Positions 52,511 through 61,184 of a DNA stretch of 64,000 bases are shown here, one piece after another. Each line of letters starts with the position of its first letter. Within the stretch, counting starts at the first letter, position 1. Below the pieces are notes generated by a model that was not told where the DNA came from, searched no databases, and worked only from the letters and a program-made list of their open reading frames with translations. The stretch comes from Caulobacter sp. RHG1. Lineage in GTDB: Bacteria; Pseudomonadota; Alphaproteobacteria; Caulobacterales; Caulobacteraceae. Position numbers and translations under genes: made by a program. The stretch lies in assembly GCF_013181195.1 (NCBI RefSeq), contig NZ_SMZP01000008.1, positions 62,001 through 126,000 on the forward strand, in the 5' to 3' direction.

Positions 52511-52573
52511 GGCCCGGTGGCGGAGTGGTGACGCAGCGGATTGCAAATCCGTGCACCCCGGTTCGATTCCGGG
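52511..52573 (+). pseudogene. tRNA-Cys(GCA) lacking its 3' acceptor strand
   Basis: Acceptor 5' strand GGCCCGG, the D-arm, anticodon stem GCGGA/TCCGT with loop TTGCAAA, and T-arm CCCGG-TTCGATT-CCGGG are all perfect. The expected 3' strand CCGGGCC and CCA end are absent. Instead the sequence enters the interior of a sugar transferase gene on the other strand. The tRNA cannot mature, so another copy must serve the cell if this is not an assembly artefact. Confidence 0.85.
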
Positions 52574-53009
52574 ACATGTCGCCGCGCAAGACATTTATAA
52601 GCTGGGGAAGCTCGTCAATGCTGGTCGTGCGGATGATCTTGCCGAGCGTCGTGATCCGATCGTCGTCGCGCTTGGCCTGGACGACCTTCGAACCGTTCTC
52701 CTGACACCGCATCGAGCGGAACTTGAAGATCGTAAAGGCCTGACCGTTCAGCCCGCCGCGGGATTGCCGGAACAACACCGGACCGGGCGACTCGAGCTTG
52801 ATCAGAATAGCGACGAGAGCGAGGAGCGGCGCGAAGAACAGCAAAGCGCCGCCCGCGACCAGAATATCCATCGCTCGTTTTAGCGGATCCTTGGCGACCG
52901 GCGACGCTTTCACGGCGCAGGTTCGCTGATCCGCTGACGGATTAGTTGCAATCAGCACGTGGTCCCCACCAGTGTTATGTATCCGGGTCTTTGCCCGATG
53001 ATTTAACAA
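52572..53009 (-). pseudogene. exopolysaccharide sugar-phosphate transferase, 3'-truncated
   Basis: The first 145 residues are a bacterial sugar transferase (undecaprenyl-phosphate glycosylphosphotransferase): KRAMDILVAGGALLFFAPLL membrane segment, SPGPVLFRQSRGGLNGQAFT, FKFRSMR and DELPQLINVLRGDMS. The universal next block (VGPRP) and the rest are missing, because after the Ser codon the frame runs into the tRNA-Cys. The enzyme is therefore lost, which would affect surface polysaccharide unless a paralogue exists. Confidence 0.85.
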
Positions 53010-53588
53010 GCCTTTACTAAATCAGCGTTCTGCAAACAACCGCCCTCAGTGGTTGTTAACCAACCTTTCTTCGCGGCGCGGCGATTCCTGCGCGTTCAAG
53101 TGACATTCTCAGCCCTAATGACGGGCGCCCGGGTGAATAATGACGACTTCAGCACGCTAAATCAGCGAGCACCGGCGCGTCCGACTGTGACGGAATGCAC
53201 ACGGTAAACGCTGCCGCGCCTCACTGAACCGTCATATGCGTCGCAAGAATATGCGACAGGGTCTTTGCGCCCCCGCTCTTGAATGTCCCCAATACTCGGT
53301 AAACGGGAGCTGGCCGATAAGGACTGCGCGCATTGGCGAGCGGCCGATCCAGTAATGGCCGGGAACTGGTCGGCTCTGTCGGCGCCCCACAGAGGACTTA
53401 GGGCCAGCCCCCAGCGCGCTGCGAAGCGGCTTCCGCCCAGCTTCGGCCGATGTCGCTCGCGCGCCAGCGGACCTGCAGCCGGTTCCCCGCGAAGCCGCTC
53501 CTCCGCTTGCACCCCCGGTCTCGCCGACGGGCGTCGGGTTTCAGACGCGCCTTTTGCGTCCGCAACCCAACGACCGAAGGAGATCACA
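53010..53588. other. non-coding stretch upstream of the sugar transferase and ardA
   Basis: No gene is supported here. AACAACC (53035-53041) and GGTTGTT (53051-53057) form a 7-bp hairpin in an AT-rich part that likely holds the promoter of the sugar transferase. The portion from about 53280 reads open in several frames but shows no known protein. Confidence 0.5.
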
Positions 53589-54116
53589 ATGTCCAACGCA
53601 GCGGACCGGCTATCGCCCAGGATCTTTGTCGCTTGCCTGGCGGCCTACAATGCCGGCCGCCTTCACGGGGCGTGGATCGACGTCGAGGACGAAGAGACGG
53701 TCAAAGACGCCATCACGGCCATGCTGAGCGTGTCTCCAATCGCTGGCGCGGAAGAGTTCGCCATCCATGATCATGACGGCTTTGGCGGCGTGACCATCGG
53801 CGAGTACGAGGACATCGGGCGGGTCGTCGAAATCGCATCGTTTCTTCGCGAGCGCGGCCAGCTTGGCGCACTGGTGCTCGATCATCTCGGCGGGAACATC
53901 GACGAGGCGAGCGAGGCGCTCGACGACGGGTACCGAGGCGCGTTCGAATGTCTCGCTGACTACTTTCAGGAACTGACTGAGGAAACGGTCATGATCCCGG
54001 AGCCCCTCCGCCTCTATATCGACTACGAAGCCATGGCGCGGGACGCGGAGCTGAGCGGCGAGGTGTTCACGCTCCGGACGGCTCACGACAAGGTCCACGT
54101 TTTTTGGGCGCGATGA
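53589..54116 (+). CDS. ardA: ArdA-type antirestriction protein
   Basis: The 175-residue protein is very acidic (many Asp/Glu), as expected for a DNA mimic that blocks type I restriction enzymes. The start RIFVACLAAYNAGRLHGAWI is the conserved opening of ArdA, and the AEEFAIHDHDGFGGVTIGEY region is also typical. An AAGGAG site lies just before the ATG. Antirestriction genes are early-transferred genes on conjugative elements, which fits the transfer genes that follow. Confidence 0.93.
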   Translation: MSNAADRLSPRIFVACLAAYNAGRLHGAWIDVEDEETVKDAITAMLSVSPIAGAEEFAIHDHDGFGGVTIGEYEDIGRVVEIASFLRERGQLGALVLDHLGGNIDEASEALDDGYRGAFECLADYFQELTEETVMIPEPLRLYIDYEAMARDAELSGEVFTLRTAHDKVHVFWAR

Positions 54117-54127
54117 GGCGAAGGCGC

Positions 54128-55696
54128 TCAGAACAGGCCTTTGAATTCAGGATTACTGTAGTAGCGGACCTTGCGCGCCAGCGCCGGGTTCGCGCCCGGT
54201 CGAAGTAGGATCAGCGACCCGCTATCGATCCGCATGACCTCGTCGGGCGTGACCAGATCCCGCCGCGCGAGATTGACGTTGGTTGAGCTGCCATGCGTGG
54301 AGAAGAGCTTGTTGACGGCCTGCGTCGTTGACTGGCCGCTCGTGCTGTAGGTTTCGGTCGCGACACCCATCAACCGCGAGACCCAGGTCGCCGTGTCGAT
54401 GTCGGCGACATTGAACACCTGAATGACCCGAGCATTGGCCAGGAAGGTCCCGGCGTGATCGCCATAGGCGCTCTTGAGCTGGTGAAGATCCTGCAGGATC
54501 GCCCAGATCTGCACGCCGTATCCGGCCATCAGCCCGAACGCCCGCTCGACCGGCTCCAGGTGTCCGAGCGCGGCGAACTCATCGAGCATGAGCAGTACGT
54601 CAGGACCGTCGCGCTCCGCGCCCACTGGTCCGCGCGCCAAGGCCCCGATCGTCTGCACCACCATCAGCCGCAGCCAGCGCGCATGGGTTCGAAGACGCTC
54701 AGGCGGCAAGACCAGGAACACACTCACGAGCCCGGCCCGTAGCTCGCTCAACGAAAAGCCCGACCGCTCCAAGACCCGCGCCATGCGCGGACTATCGAGG
54801 AAGTGCGTGTGCCGCTGCGCCGCGGACAACACGCCCGCGGCCTCGCGATCGCTCTTGCCGCGATGACGGTTTGCCGCGCGCGCGACCAGACCGCCGGCCG
54901 CGCCGCTGTCCTGCATTGCCTTCAGCATCTTGGCGAAGGCGTCTGGCGCGGCGGTGAGAAGATCCCGCACCGTGGTCAGGCTACGAAGGTAGTCGGGCGC
55001 CGTCGTCACGACATGAAGGATGACGCCGGAAATCAGCGCCTTGGCCTCCTCGTTCCAATGGGCCTCGCCAACTTGGTTCGGCGGGTCATAAACCAGCGCC
55101 TCTGCGATCGCGGCGACGTCGTCGACCAGGTCGAGACTATCGGGGTCCAGCGCCGACAGCGGATTGAACGCCGCGCACGGCTGACCCGACACGTCGAATG
55201 GGTCGAGCACGAAGACCGGCCCCATCCGCGCGCGCGCCGCCGCCGTGATGCGCGTGTTCTCTCCCTTAGGATCCACACAGAGAACCGAACGCCTCAGAGT
55301 GAGGAGATTGGGAATGATCGTCCCGACGCCTTTACCCGCTTGCGACGGCGCGATGGTCAGCAAGTGCGCCGGGCCGTCGTAGCGAAGCAGCTTGCCGCGC
55401 ATCGAACGGCCGACGATCAGGCCCTCGTCGCCGCCAAGCGTCCGGGAGATCTCGTCCTCGCGACTGAACCGCGCCGACCCATGCGCATCGGAGACAGCGC
55501 CATCGGGCCACCAGCGCCGCCACCGTAGAAAACCGACCAGGCCGCCGAGCAGGCTCGTGACGACCAGAACCAGAATGCTCACACCAGACCCAACCGGCCC
55601 GACCGCGACGATGACGGTGAGCACGAAGCCGCCGATCAGCCGCCCCACGAAAAGACCGATCAAGATCGCGCCAATCATGGTGGCCGTGCGGATCAT
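54128..55696 (-). CDS. traG: conjugal transfer coupling protein TraG/VirD4
   Basis: The 522-residue membrane ATPase links the relaxosome to the secretion channel. Two N-terminal transmembrane helices are followed by the Walker A segment LTIAPSQAGKGVGTIIPNLL and Walker B VLLMLDEFAALGHLEPVE. The C-terminal part contains SRLMGVATETYS and the LARRDLVTPDEVMRIDSG stretch of the VirD4 family. It is shorter than many Ti TraG proteins (about 630-650), mainly at the C-terminus. It overlaps the traD-like gene (ATGA), forming a traC-traD-traG operon. Confidence 0.92.
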   Translation of the reverse strand: MIRTATMIGAILIGLFVGRLIGGFVLTVIVAVGPVGSGVSILVLVVTSLLGGLVGFLRWRRWWPDGAVSDAHGSARFSREDEISRTLGGDEGLIVGRSMRGKLLRYDGPAHLLTIAPSQAGKGVGTIIPNLLTLRRSVLCVDPKGENTRITAAARARMGPVFVLDPFDVSGQPCAAFNPLSALDPDSLDLVDDVAAIAEALVYDPPNQVGEAHWNEEAKALISGVILHVVTTAPDYLRSLTTVRDLLTAAPDAFAKMLKAMQDSGAAGGLVARAANRHRGKSDREAAGVLSAAQRHTHFLDSPRMARVLERSGFSLSELRAGLVSVFLVLPPERLRTHARWLRLMVVQTIGALARGPVGAERDGPDVLLMLDEFAALGHLEPVERAFGLMAGYGVQIWAILQDLHQLKSAYGDHAGTFLANARVIQVFNVADIDTATWVSRLMGVATETYSTSGQSTTQAVNKLFSTHGSSTNVNLARRDLVTPDEVMRIDSGSLILLRPGANPALARKVRYYSNPEFKGLF

Positions 55697-55932
55697 CTCG
55701 CCGCCCCGCGCATTAGCCGATCGCGCTCCGCATCGGCCTCAAAGACATGCCGTCCGCGATGCCGCCACCGCGCGAGCACGTCGGCGCGGCCGGCGTCTTG
55801 AAGCTGATCGGCAAGTTCGAGCAGCCCGCCCAGCAGAGCCGCGCGGTCGTCGTCGGTAAGATCGACGAGGCCGGCCTTGGTGACGAGGCCGCCAAGTTCG
55901 ATCAGGTGATGTGTGCGCTCACGGCGCTGCAC
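55693..55932 (-). CDS. traD: conjugal transfer protein TraD
   Basis: About 79 residues from a GTG. The reading RRERTHHLIELGGLVTKAGL with LTDDDRAALLGGLLEL is the well-conserved core of Ti-type TraD. The frame stays open upstream into the traC gene with family-like sequence (RAEAVAARLDTRAWVV), but no ATG, GTG or TTG is convincing there, so the start is uncertain. It overlaps traG by four bases. TraD is an accessory DNA-transfer protein. Confidence 0.75.
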   Translation of the reverse strand: MQRRERTHHLIELGGLVTKAGLVDLTDDDRAALLGGLLELADQLQDAGRADVLARWRHRGRHVFEADAERDRLMRGAAR

Positions 55933-55969
55933 GACCCAGGCTCTCGTATCGAGGCGCGCGGCGACGGCT

Positions 55970-56278
55970 TCAGCCCGTCGCGCCAGCGCCAGGGTCTTGG
56001 CCAGCGCCCGCAGCGTCGCTAGCAGGCGCCGACGCCAGCTTGCGGCCGGCGCCCTTGCGAAAGAAGGCCTCGCCCTCCGACTTCCAGGCCTCCCGCGACT
56101 TGGCGTCCTTGGAGGCCTTCGCCGTCAGAAGCGCGCCGGCCAAAACCTCCGGGTCGAGTTCGTCCGCGCCAGTGGCGATGACGAGTTCGCCGAGCTGTTT
56201 GATCTTCTGGCTTTTGAGGTGTTTCGCCTTCGCCGCCAGAGCCTCCAGCTCGGCGTCGATGTCGCGGGGTTTGCGCAT
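55970..56278 (-). CDS. traC: conjugal transfer protein TraC
   Basis: The 102-residue protein opens MRKPRDIDAELEALAAKAKH followed by LKSQKIKQLGELVIATGADE, the signature of Ti-type TraC. Its basic and helical nature suits a relaxosome accessory that binds near oriT. It is first in the traC-D-G operon and diverges from traA across the oriT-like region. The last 20 residues (after KGAGRKLA) overlap the region that would extend TraD. Confidence 0.82.
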   Translation of the reverse strand: MRKPRDIDAELEALAAKAKHLKSQKIKQLGELVIATGADELDPEVLAGALLTAKASKDAKSREAWKSEGEAFFRKGAGRKLASAPASDAAGAGQDPGAGATG

Positions 56279-56380
56279 AGCTCAAGGCCTCCTGCGATGG
56301 AGCCCACCCCGAGCACATAAATACCAAAGGTTGTGATGATCGCGCAAGACGTTTAAAGTGCCCGCGTGCAGCAAGTCAGG

Positions 56381-56423
56381 CCGATCTGCGATCGGAGTGC
56401 GCGCTTATACGTCGTGCCGACGT
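56381..56423 (+). promoter_or_regulatory. putative origin of transfer (oriT), Ti/RSF1010-like
   Basis: Between divergent traC and traA lie two 6-bp hairpins with the same TGC loop: CCGATC-TGC-GATCGG (56381-56395) and ACGTCG-TGC-CGACGT (56409-56423). The stretch between them (GTGCGCGCTTAT) and the following ACGTCG recall the nic region of Ti-plasmid and IncQ origins (GGCGCAATTATACGTCG-type). Location and symmetry support an oriT. The exact nick site is not shown. Confidence 0.65.
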
Positions 56424-56470
56424 CCCCGACGGGTCGGTGCGCGAAGGAGTGAAGCTGAAGGAACGCCCCG

Positions 56471-59167
56471 ATGGCGATCTATCACTTCTCAGCCAAGGTC
56501 ATCAGCCGCGCCAACGGCTCCAGCGCGGTGGCCGCCGCCGCGTACCGCTCCGCCTCCCGCCTGCATGACGAGCGCCTGGACCGAGCGCACGACTTCACGA
56601 ACAAGACCGGCGTCGTCCATTCGGAGATCCTGGCGCCCAACGCGGCGGCCCGAGAGGCCTGGCCCGACCAGGCGCGTTTGTGGAACGCGGTCGAGGCCGG
56701 CGAGAAGCGCAAGGACGCCCAGCTGGCGCGTGAGGTGGAGTTCTCGATCCCGCGCGAGATGGATCAGGCCCAGGGCGTCGCGTTGGCTCGCGACTTCGTG
56801 CAGCGCGAGTTTGTCGATCGCGGCATGGTCGCCGACCTCAATGTGCATTGGGACATGGCCGAGGACGGCAGTCCCAAACCGCACGCCCACGTCATGCTGA
56901 CCATGCGCGAGGTGGCGCAGGACAAGGATGGCGCGACGCGGTTCGGCGGCAAGGTCCGCGACTGGAACAGCACCGAGCTTTTGACCCATTGGCGCGGCGC
57001 CTGGAGCGAGCACGTCAACGAGCACTTGGCCCAACTGGGCATCGAGGCGCGGATCGATCACCGCTCGTTCAAAGATCAGGGCATCGACCTGGAGCCACAG
57101 GACAAGATCGGCCCGGCCGGCTCGCGGCGCGACGATCGCGGGGAGAGCGCGCAGCGCGCCCAGGACCATCGCGAGATCGCCCGGCGCAACGGCGAGCGGA
57201 TCATCGCCGAGCCAAGGATCGCCCTCTCGGCGATCACCCACCAGCAGGCGACGTTCACCGACCACGACCTAGCCCGGTTCGCCCATCGCCACAGCGACGG
57301 CAAGGACCAGTTCGACCAAGTCAGAAGCGCGATAAAGACCTCGCCCGAACTCGTCGCCTTGGGACGTGACGGCCAGGGCCGCGAGCGGTTCACCAGCCGC
57401 GAGATGCTCGACGTCGAGCGGCGGCTGGAGCGGTCGGCGGAAGGCATGGCCCAGCGGCGCGACCATGGCGTCAGCGCTGGTCGGCAGGACGCCGCCTTGG
57501 CCAAGAGCGCGGCGGCGGGCCTGACGCTGTCCGAGGAGCAGCGCGACGCCTTCGCCCATGTCACAGGCCGCGAGCGATTGAGCTTGGTCGTCGGCTACGC
57601 CGGCAGCGGCAAGAGCGCCATGCTCGGCGTCGCAAAGGAGGCTTGGGAAGCGCAGGGCTATCGGGTCCAGGGCGCGGCGCTATCGGGCATCGCCGCCGAG
57701 AACCTGGAGGGCGGATCAGCCATCCCTTCGCGCACGCTAGCCAGTTTGGAATATGGCTGGGCACGCGGTCGCGATCAGCTGTCGTCCAGCGACGTGCTGG
57801 TGATCGACGAGGCGGGCCTCGTCGGCTCACGGCAGATGCAGCGGGTGCTGGATCACGCCGAGCAGGCCGGGGCCAAGGTGGTGATGGTCGGCGACGCCGA
57901 ACAGCTCCAGGCCATCGAAGCCGGCGCTGCGTTCCGCGCTCTGACCGAACGACATGGCGCGGCCGAGATCAGCCAGATCCGCCGCCAGCGCGAGGACTGG
58001 CAACGGCAGGCCACGCGGCATCTGGCGACCGGACGCACGGACCAAGCCCTAGCTGCCTATGAGGCGGCCGGCATGGTCCACGGCCATGACAGCAAGGACG
58101 CGGCGCGCGGCGCCGTGATCGACGGCTGGGCCAGCGAACGCCAAGCCGATCCGCAGGCGTCGCGGATGATGCTGGCCTACACCCGCGAGGATGTCGGCGC
58201 GCTCAATACGCTGGCCCGAGAGCGCATGAAGGCCGACGGCGAGCTTGGACCAGATCAGGCCGTGAAGACCACACGCGGCATGCGTGACTTCGCCGCCCAG
58301 GACCGGGTGATGTTCCTGCGCAACGAGCGCTCGCTTGGCGTGAAGAACGGCACGCTGGGAACGGTGGAAACCTTCGGCCAGGGCGCCATGGGCGTGCGGC
58401 TCGACGATGGGCGGCGCATCAGCGTCGATCTGAAGACCTACAACGACTTGGATCACGGCTACGCGGCGACCATCCATAAGTCCCAGGGCGTCACCGTCGA
58501 TCGCACCCATGTGCTGGCCAGCGGCCACATGGACCGGCATGCGGCCTATGTGGCGCTCAGCCGGCACCGCGACGGGGTCGCGCTGCACTACAGCCGCCAG
58601 GACTTCCCCGAACGGCGCGACCTCGTGAGGACCTTGGGTCGCGATCGGCCCAAGGAGATGGCGCTCGATTATCCCAAGACATTCGCGGCGCGGCGGTCGA
58701 TCGACGGCCCGGCCGATGGCGCCGGACGCGGCCGGTTCGCCGGGTTCAATCCGAAGCCGGCGCAGACCAAGACCCCCGACATCGCCAAAGACGACCGGGC
58801 CGCCCATCGCGCCATTCGCGGCTACGCGGCGGCGGTGATGGATGTGCAGCGCATGCGGCAGGCCGGCTTGCCGATGCTGGAGCACCAGAAGCAGGGCCTG
58901 GAGCGCGGCGCCCAGGCGGTGGCGGGTCTGTGGCCCGGCGCGGCCAAGCACCTGGCCAGCGTGGTCGAGAACAACCCCGCGCTGCTGACGGCGGCGGCCC
59001 AAGGCCGTACCGGGCCGGCTCTCGCGGCGATGAAGATGGAACGGCTGGCGCCCGACAAGGCGCGCGGCGCGCCAGCCCAGGATTTGAAGAAGGGCATGGA
59101 CCATGATCGTGGGCGCGGCCCTGGAGACGAGCCCAGCAAGAACCGTGATCGCGGTTGGGAAAGGTAA
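56471..59167 (+). CDS. traA: Ti-type conjugative relaxase TraA (MobQ) with helicase
   Basis: The 898-residue protein has an N-terminal MobA/MobL relaxase (IYHFSAKVISRANGSSAVAA, with nearby Tyr in AAAYRSASRL, and the metal motif PHAHVMLTM). A RecD/TrwC-type helicase follows, with Walker A VVGYAGSGKSAMLG, Walker B VLVIDEAGLVGSRQ and the late GYAATIHKSQGVTVDRTHVL. It nicks oriT and unwinds the strand for transfer. It is shorter than Ti TraA (about 1100), mainly at the C-terminus. It faces traC-D-G as in Ti plasmids. Confidence 0.94.
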   Translation: MAIYHFSAKVISRANGSSAVAAAAYRSASRLHDERLDRAHDFTNKTGVVHSEILAPNAAAREAWPDQARLWNAVEAGEKRKDAQLAREVEFSIPREMDQAQGVALARDFVQREFVDRGMVADLNVHWDMAEDGSPKPHAHVMLTMREVAQDKDGATRFGGKVRDWNSTELLTHWRGAWSEHVNEHLAQLGIEARIDHRSFKDQGIDLEPQDKIGPAGSRRDDRGESAQRAQDHREIARRNGERIIAEPRIALSAITHQQATFTDHDLARFAHRHSDGKDQFDQVRSAIKTSPELVALGRDGQGRERFTSREMLDVERRLERSAEGMAQRRDHGVSAGRQDAALAKSAAAGLTLSEEQRDAFAHVTGRERLSLVVGYAGSGKSAMLGVAKEAWEAQGYRVQGAALSGIAAENLEGGSAIPSRTLASLEYGWARGRDQLSSSDVLVIDEAGLVGSRQMQRVLDHAEQAGAKVVMVGDAEQLQAIEAGAAFRALTERHGAAEISQIRRQREDWQRQATRHLATGRTDQALAAYEAAGMVHGHDSKDAARGAVIDGWASERQADPQASRMMLAYTREDVGALNTLARERMKADGELGPDQAVKTTRGMRDFAAQDRVMFLRNERSLGVKNGTLGTVETFGQGAMGVRLDDGRRISVDLKTYNDLDHGYAATIHKSQGVTVDRTHVLASGHMDRHAAYVALSRHRDGVALHYSRQDFPERRDLVRTLGRDRPKEMALDYPKTFAARRSIDGPADGAGRGRFAGFNPKPAQTKTPDIAKDDRAAHRAIRGYAAAVMDVQRMRQAGLPMLEHQKQGLERGAQAVAGLWPGAAKHLASVVENNPALLTAAAQGRTGPALAAMKMERLAPDKARGAPAQDLKKGMDHDRGRGPGDEPSKNRDRGWER

Positions 59168-59173
59168 AGTGGC

Positions 59174-59860
59174 GTGACGGACGAGGCGTATGGCGATCCG
59201 GCCGAGGAAGCGTTTGGCCAACTGAGGACCGAGGTTGCCCTGTTGCGGCGGGCGGTCGAGGGCTTGGCGGCGGCGGAAGAGCGCCATGAGCCGGTCGATT
59301 ATGGTCCGACCTTAGGCAAGATGGCCAGCCAGCTCGCGGCGGTGGACAAGCGCATCGAGGCCTTGGCGCAGTCGCCATTGCTCAGCCTGACGCCGGCTCG
59401 TGTGGCGGGAGAGGTTCAGGCCGCCGCGACACGCGCCCGGCAGGAGGCCCAGGGTGACTGGTCACGGGCCCAGCGCGGTTTGGACGACGCCGTGAGAGCG
59501 CTAGGCGAAGTCGTGCCGCGTCCGCGCGCGACACGCGATCAACGAAGGTGGCTCATCGCTGCCGGCGCCGGTGGCGTGATGGCGGGCATCGTCCTTTGGG
59601 TCGGGCTGTCGGGGCCAATCGCGCGCGCCTTGCCCGATCGCTGGCAGGTCGCCGAGCGGATGGCGGCGGCCACGCTGAAGCAGGATCGTTGGACGGCGGG
59701 CGGACAGATGATGCACGGCGTCAGCCAGCAGGATTGGGCTCGGATCGTTGAGATGTCGCAGTTCGAGCGGGACAATCGAGAAGCGCTGGAGGCCTGCCGG
59801 CGAACGGCGGCCAAGGCCGGGAAGGACCAGAGCTGCAAGCTGGTTATTCGGCCTCACTGA
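59174..59860 (+). CDS. DUF6118-like membrane protein downstream of traA
   Basis: This 228-residue protein starts at a GTG six bases after traA. An N-terminal coiled-coil (LRTEVALLRRAVEGLAAAEE), one transmembrane helix (LIAAGAGGVMAGIVLWVGLS) and a C-terminal helical part (AKAGKDQSCKLVIRP) are seen. The match to the family that often follows traA in alphaproteobacterial elements is from memory. Its role may be in transfer or in anchoring the relaxosome to the membrane, but this is not shown. Confidence 0.75.
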   Translation: MTDEAYGDPAEEAFGQLRTEVALLRRAVEGLAAAEERHEPVDYGPTLGKMASQLAAVDKRIEALAQSPLLSLTPARVAGEVQAAATRARQEAQGDWSRAQRGLDDAVRALGEVVPRPRATRDQRRWLIAAGAGGVMAGIVLWVGLSGPIARALPDRWQVAERMAAATLKQDRWTAGGQMMHGVSQQDWARIVEMSQFERDNREALEACRRTAAKAGKDQSCKLVIRPH

Positions 59861-59871
59861 TCCGAGCATAG

Positions 59872-60138
59872 TCAGCCCTTCAGGCGGACACCGAATCCAA
59901 GCACGGCCGCTTCGTCTGGATCAATGAAGACGACGCCCGCGTCTTCCAGCGCCCGCCGCACGGCCTTGACGTTGACGGCTGAGCTACGGCCAGGGCCGAC
60001 ATCGCTTTTTTCCATACGCCATATCGTTTGGAGGGAGACGCCCGACGCGTTCGCAAGCTGCTCACCGCTCCAGTCGATCAAAGACCGCGCAGCTCGGATT
60101 TGAGCAGCCGAGATGGAAGAAGTAGAATTTTCTGCCAT
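59872..60138 (-). CDS. XRE-family transcriptional regulator
   Basis: The 88-residue protein has a helix-turn-helix (IRAARSLIDWSGEQLANASG, VSLQTIWRMEKSDVG) followed by VKAVRRALEDAGVVFIDPDE, the usual compact form of regulators found on integrative elements (C-terminal FIDPDE... tail). It converges with the DUF6118 gene and diverges from the next operon, which it may control. Confidence 0.88.
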   Translation of the reverse strand: MAENSTSSISAAQIRAARSLIDWSGEQLANASGVSLQTIWRMEKSDVGPGRSSAVNVKAVRRALEDAGVVFIDPDEAAVLGFGVRLKG

Positions 60139-60210
60139 ATGGTAGTTTTTCTTTGACTTCTAACTGGTCGCGTGGTACAAAATCTCTAACATGCAGCCAG
60201 AGTTATCGCC

Positions 60211-60705
60211 ATGGGCTCACGTCGAAAGACGGGAGGCGCGGTCGCGCGCCTGCCCGAACTGTCGAGACGCGCCGTGTTGGTCGGCGCTTCCGCCACGCCG
60301 GCGCTTGCCGGACGGGCTCCCGCCCCCGGCATCGATCCGACTATCGCCGCGTGTGACAGGTGGTTCGCCGTTGAAGCAGAGCGGGAGCGCTTGAGTGCCG
60401 AGTGGGGCCATCATGAGAGTTTTCTGGCTCGCGAATTCAACTGGTTTCGTCTTTCCGAGGACCAACGCCGCGCGTTGCCGCAGGCGCGTAAGCTCGACGA
60501 CATAGCGGTTGAACTCGAAGCGTTGGACAGGAAGAGCGATGCGCTGCTGAAAGCGTTGCCTTCAACGCCTGCGGCGAGCGTGGCGGCTGTGGTGGCAAAC
60601 CTGACCATCGCGACGCGACTCCTCTATCCCGACGGGTACGAAGAGGTCCACGGCCTCATGGTCCGGGCAGTGCGAGACCTCAAGACGCTGAGCCGTCCAA
60701 CATGA
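60211..60705 (+). CDS. hypothetical protein with a twin-arginine-like signal
   Basis: The protein has 164 residues. The N-terminus (ELSRRAVLVGASATPALAGR) has an SRRA-x-L pattern close to a twin-arginine signal, though the hydrophobic stretch is short. The rest is helical (EAERERLSAEWGHHESFLAR, LDDIAVELEALDRKSDALLK). No known domain is recognised. It is the first gene of a three-gene operon, with its stop overlapping the next start (ATGA). Confidence 0.6.
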   Translation: MGSRRKTGGAVARLPELSRRAVLVGASATPALAGRAPAPGIDPTIAACDRWFAVEAERERLSAEWGHHESFLAREFNWFRLSEDQRRALPQARKLDDIAVELEALDRKSDALLKALPSTPAASVAAVVANLTIATRLLYPDGYEEVHGLMVRAVRDLKTLSRPT

Positions 60706-61184
60706 GGAATGACGCGCTCCATCGACGGCACGGCCGCAACGACCGCCGCCTAGCCGAACGGTTCCTCCGCAACGCCAGGAGCTTCTGGAATGGTACGGAA
60801 GAGTTGGTCCCAAGATTCCCAGACGGCGCGCGACACTTCCTGGCCATCGCGATCGAGCTTGCGCTGAAGGCCTATCTTCTTCACCGGGGGATCAGCGACG
60901 ACTGGAACCGCATCCACGTCCGCCATGACCTGCTCAAAGCGCTGAAAAGCGCAAAGCGGGCCGGGTTCGAGGGCGCGCCGCCCGGATTGGCCAAGATCGC
61001 GGCGGCGCTCAATCCCTACTACAAAACCCACACCATTCCCCACATGCCGGCGGAGACCATCGCATCGGTGTGCTGGCTCGACGCCTGCCAGACGGTGGAC
61101 GACCTAATCGCCGCCGTTGGGATCGCCATCGGGGCTCAGGTTCCAGGCGGCCCCACCAATGCGATCCCCCGTGAGCGCGGATGA
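60702..61184 (+). CDS. HEPN-like protein
   Basis: The 160-residue helical protein starts in the stop codon of the previous gene. The segment ARHFLAIAIELALKAYLLHR followed by HVRHDLLKALKSAKRAGFEG resembles HEPN proteins, in which helices with a late R-x4-6-H motif form a nuclease or a nucleotidyltransferase partner. The RxxxxH motif is only partly clear (R...HDLL), so activity is uncertain. A gene coupled to it on both sides suggests a dedicated small system. Confidence 0.55.
   Translation: MRNDALHRRHGRNDRRLAERFLRNARSFWNGTEELVPRFPDGARHFLAIAIELALKAYLLHRGISDDWNRIHVRHDLLKALKSAKRAGFEGAPPGLAKIAAALNPYYKTHTIPHMPAETIASVCWLDACQTVDDLIAAVGIAIGAQVPGGPTNAIPRERG

Noticed and set aside
52950..52980. GTCCCCACCA-like sequence considered as the missing 3' end of the left tRNA-Leu
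   Set aside because: It lies inside the sugar transferase coding start and is not preceded by a T-arm.
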